This document shows, in pieces, positions 57,924 to 64,000 of a stretch of DNA of 64,000 nt. The notes below the pieces were generated by a model that was given only the letters and a program-made list of their open reading frames with translations, was not told the origin of the DNA and did not search any database. This DNA is from Takakia lepidozioides (Eukaryota; Streptophyta; Takakiopsida; Takakiales; Takakiaceae): positions 40,610,001 to 40,674,000 of the forward strand of contig CM060731.1 in NCBI GenBank assembly GCA_030704615.1, read 5' to 3'. The position numbers were made by a program, and so were the translations under genes. Positions within the stretch are counted from its first letter, which is position 1. The number at the start of each line of letters is the position of its first letter.

Positions 57924-60239
57924 AAAGAAGGGGCGTGAATCCCCTTCTGTGCAAGTCTAGTTGTGCTCTTCCCTAGGTCAATCGGAGGGAAGGAAAGGAG
58001 CTCTCCCTCTCAGCTGATCCAACCATCGTCACTCGGTGTGGGTTTCCATCAGGTCCTTCGTGATCAGAGTTCGCACAATCCTCATCCACGCCGCAGCGGA
58101 AGAGAAGACATGGATGGGGAGTCTGTATTGTTTTCACCCGTGGTTCTACTTCTACACGACATCCTTTCCCTGATACACTGCACCAGCCATGTTACCATGC
58201 GGTCTTCAGTGATGCAACCAGCCCTACGTCAGTGATGACCACTGCCCTTGTGGGCAGCTCTCTTGGTCAACAATACGTGGAATCCCCTTTGTAACAAGAT
58301 CACGATTTGGAAGGCGGCAACGCAGATCTGCCATGAGTTTGCAGGCCCACCAGTTTGGCCCTTCATGGGTTCATGCTTTCTTTATCTTACCTCCCCAATC
58401 ATCCATTCCTCATCATAACCTCTTGCTGGTCAACTCTCTCCCTTGTGTCCTTTTCTCTCTCCCTCTCTCTTTCTTTCAGGATAAGTGGGTTCCTCACTCT
58501 TTCCACTGTAACATGCCTATGATGCAATGCAATGCGCATTCAGCCAAGCATCCAGTGCACCCAGCATTGAAATCAACCTTGGTCACACAAGATATAATCA
58601 GCCCTTTTATCAGTCCCTCTCTTGCCAATGACAGATGCTTCACACTCCACTTTTCCCAGGTATAACCATTGCCCAAGACAGCTCTCAACCCTTCTACAGG
58701 TCTCAATTTACACACCCTGACAGCTCTCTTTTTCCCATCAGCTGTGAACCTCAGTGGTTCATGGGCTGAGAGCACTCTGAGAATCAGATCCAAACCCAAA
58801 CAGATGCTGGTTTTTCTGCCCCATCCACATCATCCCTTCTTGTTGTTTCCAAACAGTTCTATCTAACCCTCTCTGGTTTCCTCTACCTACTAAGCTAGTT
58901 CCACATTGGCTGCAATGTGTCAACATCCCAGGCTAGATTGTTTGTACAAGCTCATGACGTTGAAACAAGGAACAAGAATACAACAACAGTAACCATTCTG
59001 TCCCAGCAACGAGTCTACCCTGTTTCCATTCATTTTCCTACTGTACAATGTAATAGCAGGTGCATCCATCTCCAGCCCATCCTGGTTTGAAGTCCAGTGT
59101 CTTCATTCCATTTACAAAGCTCTTTTCTTCCTCACATGTCAGTGTCTCTTACTACATACAAGAGACAGTTCAAACTTCACAAAGCGATTTCTAAGCAACC
59201 AAAAAAAAAAAGGGGGGGCCAACACTCCTCAAACTTATCTGTCTTATACTCCTTGAAGTGGTGGGTCTGCCTGTCAAGAAGGCACCTATCCTCTCCCTCG
59301 TCAGCCATCTCCGACGTTTCTTCTTATCGTGATTCCAGTCCTCATTAAGGCATGACGGCTCTGCTTCAGCTGCTGGCACATCCTTGTGCCTGCCAACCTC
59401 TACCCTATCCTTCTACATGTGCATTTCCTCCCTATGAAGTGATCTGGTCCTACAGCCCTTAAGACAGAGAGCAGATACATAACTTATTTATAGATAGCTT
59501 AAGCGCCATACACACCAGAAGGCGGCACCGCTTCCTCTTGCACAGAAAGCCAAGCCAGATCCCTCAACGTCACTCTTTAAGGCAAGCTGATTCCCTTACA
59601 AAGTGATCTGGTCCTACAGCTCAAAAAACAGACAGCAGCTACAAGATTTGATCACTGACAACCTGAGGCGATAATACACACCAGCCTGCATTTCTCATCC
59701 CCCAACACCTGCTGAGCCACTCCATCTCCTCATTAATGTGCTCACAAATACCATGGCGACAGCAGTGGTGCACCGCCCTTATCACAAACCCGATCCCTCA
59801 GGTTTGATCATTGCTTACGAAGAAGGCGGCACCGCTTCTTCTTGCACAGAAAGCCAAGCAGGAGCTCTTAACATTTCTCTTAAAAGCAAGCTGATACCCT
59901 TTGCGTAGGTGGAACCTTCTCAGATATCCTGTGCTGCCAACACCACTGCAGCAGCTGCGAAAAGATCCACGCACTCTTCCCCTTCGAATTTCACATCCCG
60001 CTTCTAGGGTTCAACATCATGGATGAAAATCATTCATCCTAGGGATGAAAAAGGTGCATGTCATAACTTAGCCATATTTTGTTCTTGGCAGATAAATAGC
60101 ATAGTCCTTCCATGGAATTACCTCAAGTTATGGTCAATTCCTCCCCTTCATTAGCACGAAGGGTACTCCCTTTGTAGTAGTGCCGAAACCTGATGCCAAA
60201 CACAAACTTGAGATTTTTACTCCCTGCATTCACACTACA
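57924..60239 (-). repeat. 5' LTR of element B
   Basis: 2316 bases, the partner of 49042-51356. It differs by small indels, for example an extra CT near 58386, loss of GC near 58780, and a longer A/G run near 59203. Its inner end lacks the CACACTACA terminus. Confidence 0.9.
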
Positions 60240-60370
60240 CACTACCTAAAAGTTGTCACTCAGAGCTCACTCCGTATAGTTGGAGGCCATATCATTGCAC
60301 CGCCGACGAATTGATGTGAATTACACATTTCAAATCATGGTCGTCCACATACCACATTGCATAGTTGATG

Positions 60371-60724
60371 CTACCCATGTGTTGTATTCCGCTGCAAAAG
60401 AGTATCGACCTCGTTGAAACTCATAGTGGCCTGGTGAATGAAGTTGTCACGTTTGGGATCGCAAACCATCCTCTTCAAAAATATGAAATACAAATGTTTG
60501 CAGGGTATGAATTTACCTCTCTTGCCCAAACTGGTTGATAGCATATTCACAAAATCAGGACATGTGCAATTGGGGAAATTGGAAACCGTGATGTCGTAGG
60601 TCCTGTCATGAACAGCAGATGTGGAAGTGATGATTGTGAATACCTGACCATATCCTGGATCGGGTACTTCCGTGGTGCTTCCAACACGAGCTTGGAGCAT
60701 TCTTGCGGTCGTGCACACCTTCAT
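60371..60724 (-). pseudogene. SWIM zinc-finger fragment (MULE transposase or related)
   Basis: YDITVSNFPNCTCPDF gives CxC, and GKFIPCKHLYFIFLKRM gives CxH, the SWIM pattern found at the C-terminus of Mutator-like transposases, FAR1-like and other plant proteins. It is 117 codons. No transposase core is present nearby, so its parent is uncertain. It sits between the end of element B and the CACTA element. Confidence 0.6.
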
Positions 60725-61039
60725 GCCCCGATTCTAGGTCTGGAGTCCATGTCTGTCCCTATCCCACCAGCTCCGCTCGTCGTCTCTCATGATCAGACTC
60801 GACACTATAAGAAAACAAACATAGCTCTGTCATGTTTGTCTTTCACGATCAAACTCGACACAAAGAAAACAAACAGATGCCACAATGGCAGGGAAGACAA
60901 AAAAACGCTAAGTCCCCTCACTCATGATTGGATGGATGAATGTAACAATAGATGGATGGATTTTGGGTTTTCCATCAACACACAAACCACTAAAGTTTTT
61001 CACCATAGAAGTAATACCAATCACTGGTGTGTATGTAAT

Positions 61040-61780
61040 CACTAACGCGTAACCACTTGCTGAGTGGTTCCAACCATTTTCCGAGTGGTTCCAATTACTC
61101 GCCGAGTGGTTCCAGTTACTAAATGGTCTATAACCACTCACTCTACACCACTCTCAAAGTGGTACCAATCAATGGGGGTCTTTAACCACTCCAGATTTAC
61201 GTATACTGTCCCCGTCCACGTGGAATAATATAGTTCATAATTAAATATATTTTGAAATGATAAATCTTAAATAAAAATTGAATTATTACACGTGGAGTAG
61301 CAAGTGGTTCAATCACCTCCCATCACTCAGTGTCTTCAACCACTCACAACCCACCACAGAAGTAGTATCAATCACTCACGTGTATGTAACCACTCACAAG
61401 TGCCCACTTGAAGAGTGGTTCCAGTTACAAAAGGGTCTTAACCACTCACATTCCACCACTGTGCAAGTGGTACCAATCACTGGGGGGTCTTTAACCACTC
61501 CAGATCTACGTATATTATCCTCGTCCACGTGGAATAATATATTTTGAAATGATAAAAATCTTAAAAAAAAATATATTACACGTGGAGTAGAAAGTGGTTT
61601 CAACCACTTCCCATCACTGAGATGTCTTTAACCACTCATAATTTATCACTGTACCCGTCCATATCGGATATTATCATTATTAATATAAATATTTGACCAA
61701 ATATCGAATAATAAATATAAAATTAAATATTACACGTGGATTACTCAGTGGTTGAAACCACTTCCAACCACTCCATATGA
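61040..61780. repeat. Subterminal repeat array of the CACTA element
   Basis: ACCACTC and its complement GAGTGGT recur more than 20 times. Two blocks about 306 bases apart (61165 and 61471) share TCTTTAACCACTCCAGAT, CGTCCACGTGGAATAATA and TTACACGTGGAGTAG. A third, more degraded block starts near 61629. Such short mixed-orientation repeats bind the element's own protein in known CACTA systems. Confidence 0.75.
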
Positions 61781-61803
61781 TGCCACCATGGCATTTCATC
61801 GGA

Positions 61804-62598
61804 ATCAATCCACGACTTTCCAGCTTATGGGTTGCTAGCAGGATGCGCACACGGGGGATACAAGGCCTGCCCAGCTTGCGGCCCTAATGTTGATTCCAGG
61901 TACTCCAAGGCATGCAAAAAAGTTTTGTATCTTGGTCATAGGAGATACTTGCCCAATGTTCATCCCTACAGGAATAACTCATCCCACTTTAATGGACATG
62001 TGGAACATAGAGCAGCTCCTATGGTGGTCACTGCAAGTGATCAATTTGACCGAGCTACAGCCATAGAGTTGTAACTCGCAATGGGAGGGGCTGAGGGGGG
62101 AAAACATGACCCTTCAAAGGAACATGGCATGAAACAAGTCACTGTTTTGAACCAATTGCCATATTGGAAAGACTTACTCATCCGATACACACTGGATGTG
62201 ATACATTGTGAAAAAATTTTGTGTGAGAATGTGCTGAGAACCATTCTTGGGGAGAAGGACACAGCCACATCTAGGAAGGATATGGAACTAAATGTCATTC
62301 GTGAACACTGGTGTTGAGACCCCATCCCTCTCAACCGAACAAGTTGGTGAAGCCTTTGGCCCCATATGTTCTTACTGAAGATGAGAAGGTGTTGTTTTTG
62401 GAAACGTTGGCTGCAGTAAAGGCCCCCACAGGTTATGCTGCCACATTCCAGAAACATGTGGCTGACAATAAACTGTCTACGATGAAAACCCATGACTACC
62501 ATGTAATGATGCAACAGATTTTACCTCTTTGCATTCGAGGGGTATTGGGAAAGGGTCCACGGATGGCAATGTGTGTTTCGTTTCTGCCAATGGTATAA
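61804..62598 (+). pseudogene. CACTA transposase (tnp2 family), N-terminus missing
   Basis: FPAYGLLAGCAHGGYKACPA, CKKVLYLGHRRYLPNVHPYR and HFNGHVEHRA are followed, after a stop near 62072, by QLPYWKDLLIRYTLDVIHCE and KILCENVLRTILGEKD. After another break near 62317 comes VLTEDEKVLFLETLAAVKAP with THDYHVMMQQILPLCIRGVL. This is the order of the tnp2 catalytic C-terminal half. The N-terminal half is absent; the subterminal repeats abut directly, so the element is internally deleted. Confidence 0.82.
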
Positions 62599-62625
62599 GC
62601 TATAATCCTAATTTGCAATTCTCAT

Positions 62626-63542
62626 TTGGACAGGGCCTATGAAGAGGAGATGGCACTCATAGAAGCATCCCGCACTGAGGTTAGAACAACATTCCTTTGC
62701 GAACAAGACCAGGACCACCACAATAGAGAAATTCCATACCCAACAGATATGCGCTTACTGGCTCCATTCCATGAATGGATTGAAGGTGTTGTCCAACGCA
62801 AGGTGAGTTCAGGTGAGTCCTATGATTTGGACATATGCCATTTATGTATACCACCAGCAGTACAGTCCTTGGGCTTCAAGTCCATGTATGCTTACGGCAA
62901 TCACTTTCGAGCAATACGTGATGGGACTGGCGCCACAGACACGGTGACATTTGATTCTGGAGTTGGTCAAGTATTCCATCAGGAAAGCGAAAATAGTGCA
63001 GGTATGTCAAGACGAGTGTTATCCCAATTGGAATATGTGGGTGTTGTAAGAGAAATAATTCAACTGGATTACGGAATTCTTCGCCCAATTCTGTTCTTGT
63101 GTAGATGGGTGAGGGTCACACATGGTGGGCCCGGAATGCCACCATGAAATGAGATGATTTCTCTTCTCTTTGACTTCAGTCGCATGTTACCTCGGATGGA
63201 GCAGCCCTGGACATTCCCTAGTCAGGTGGAGCAAGTTTTTTCTCGGAGGAAAAAAGTTCACGAGGGAACTGGAAGGTGGTCCTTCACAAGGACCGTCGAT
63301 CCCGACGGGTGGTTCACGATATTACAGGAGTGGCACTGGGTGAGGGAGACACTTATGTAGGCATGGTGCCTCCTGAAATTCCTCATAACATCATGACTGA
63401 GCCTGCTGTTTGTGTTCCTTTGAGTGAGGCAGATGAATTGGCCATTGCCAACTTGAATGCACCTGCAAGGCAGAGGCAAAATGGTGGAAGGCACAGGCAA
63501 GCTCCACATGGGAGGTACCAGGCCAGTTGTGCTATGGTCTAG
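62626..63542 (+). pseudogene. C-terminal part of the CACTA transposase
   Basis: FLCEQDQDHHNREIPYPTDM and FHEWIEGVVQ lead to SMYAYGNHFRAIRDGTGATD, GVVREIIQLDYGILRPILFL and CRWVRV, the pattern of the domain following tnp2 in plant CACTA proteins. After a stop at 63147 the frame resumes (FSQVEQVFSRRKK-like, then KVVLHKDRRSRRVVHDITG and YVGMVPPEIPHNIMTEPA) to about 63542. Confidence 0.7.
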
Positions 63543-64000
63543 AGTTGGTTTCTGCTATTGCATGTATTTTTCCAGGGTTTACACTTGATACAACATGGTA
63601 CCTTGCATGGGTGGGAGTGACTGAGCTATTGGGGTGGGCAAAATTCTGACAAACACACTTTCATTGTGACAGTGAACTCCTAACAGTCATGAAGCTGTAG
63701 CATGAATACTTTTCTGACCCTAGTCAATGGTGGCCCAATTGTGGCAAAAAGGTGAATGCCTGTTGGATTACAGAGAGTAGCAGATGCAATTGAGCATAGG
63801 AACTAGTGCGAGAAGTTGAGTTGGGTGTTTCCTAGAACAAATGTAGGCTGTTATTGTCAGCTACTATCAGCAAGGCAAGGATGTATGCATGATTTGTGCA
63901 GAGGCATGGATAGCTGAAGGAGCAGGGATAGAGTGTGGGTCCAGATTCATCCAAGAGGGCCACATTTCAAGCACAACATTGCCTATGATTCCTTGTGGAA
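63543..64000. other. Right edge, no feature recognised
   Basis: No ORF, repeat or terminal inverted repeat is seen. It may be the 3' part of the CACTA element or flanking sequence. Confidence 0.4.

Larger units (their letters stand above)
49042..60239 (-). mobile_element. Element B: nearly complete Ty3/gypsy LTR retrotransposon
   Basis: Transcribed leftwards. It has a 5' LTR at 57924-60239, a primer-binding site, gag, protease, RT, RNase H, integrase with a GPY/F-type module, a polypurine tract and a 3' LTR at 49042-51356. The total is 11.2 kb. The LTRs differ only by scattered one- or two-base changes, so insertion was recent. A convincing 5-base target duplication is not seen (GTGCAC versus CACTAC outside the ends). 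Frameshifts in pol make this copy non-autonomous. Confidence 0.9.
60803..64000 (+). mobile_element. CACTA (En/Spm) DNA transposon, right end not found
   Basis: The left end CACTATAAGAAAAC fits the CACTA consensus and is followed by a subterminal repeat array and tnp2-type transposase coding sequence. A second CGACAC-AAAGAAAAC block at about 60855 partly repeats the end. The right inverted repeat was not found before 64000. Confidence 0.7.

Noticed and set aside
61040-61780. CRISPR-like array
   Set aside because: The repeats are short, irregularly spaced and in both orientations in a eukaryotic genome. They fit CACTA subterminal repeats.

Overview
The window comes from a nuclear genome of the green-plant lineage whose sperm are probably flagellate. 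Three host genes, all on the minus strand, fill the left 19 kb: an intraflagellar-transport gene (IFT121/WDR35), a DUF1499-family gene of likely plastid type, and a D-type cyclin with an intact Rb-binding LxCxE motif. IFT together with a plant-type cyclin D points to a charophyte alga, bryophyte, lycophyte or fern. I lean towards a charophyte because, from memory, DNA-methyltransferase-bearing retrotransposons have been described there. The species cannot be fixed from the sequence alone.

Layout. 1-11.9 kb: IFT121, with 20 exons resolved here by splice sites and phase; its C-terminus lies off the left edge. Its introns hold small dispersed repeats. 13.3-15.8 kb: the four-exon DUF1499 gene. 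16.8-18.9 kb: a six-exon CYCD. 19.4-19.8 kb: a MITE-like element. 19.9-20.7 kb: the 3' remnant of a reverse-transcriptase element. 20.9-24.9 kb: a decayed, truncated Ty3/gypsy element (A).

25.8-44.7 kb is one minus-strand Ty3/gypsy element (D) split by a 10.6-kb insertion at 28463-39107, which itself carries a plus-strand relative (D'). Both copies encode a cytosine-5 DNA methyltransferase domain between protease and reverse transcriptase. D also ends in a PHD finger downstream of integrase. A writer of DNA methylation and a histone-tail reader in one retroelement is the most interesting system in the window. Both copies are broken by stops and frameshifts, but they preserve the methyltransferase motifs.

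44.7-49.0 kb holds minisatellites and a gag-only remnant (C). 49.04-60.24 kb is a nearly complete minus-strand Ty3/gypsy element (B) with two almost identical 2.3-kb LTRs, so it is young. 60.4-60.7 kb has a SWIM zinc-finger ORF. From 60.80 kb a CACTA (En/Spm) DNA transposon runs to about 63.5 kb, with a terminal CACTA motif, a subterminal repeat array and a broken tnp2-type transposase.

The host genes look like single-copy housekeeping and cell-cycle genes. The remaining 44 kb or so is nested transposon sequence with no convincing host gene. An orphan ORF at 30.76-31.36 kb inside the nested insertion may be captured sequence. All exon joins were made by hand from GT/AG sites, reading phase and remembered family sequences, with no alignment run.
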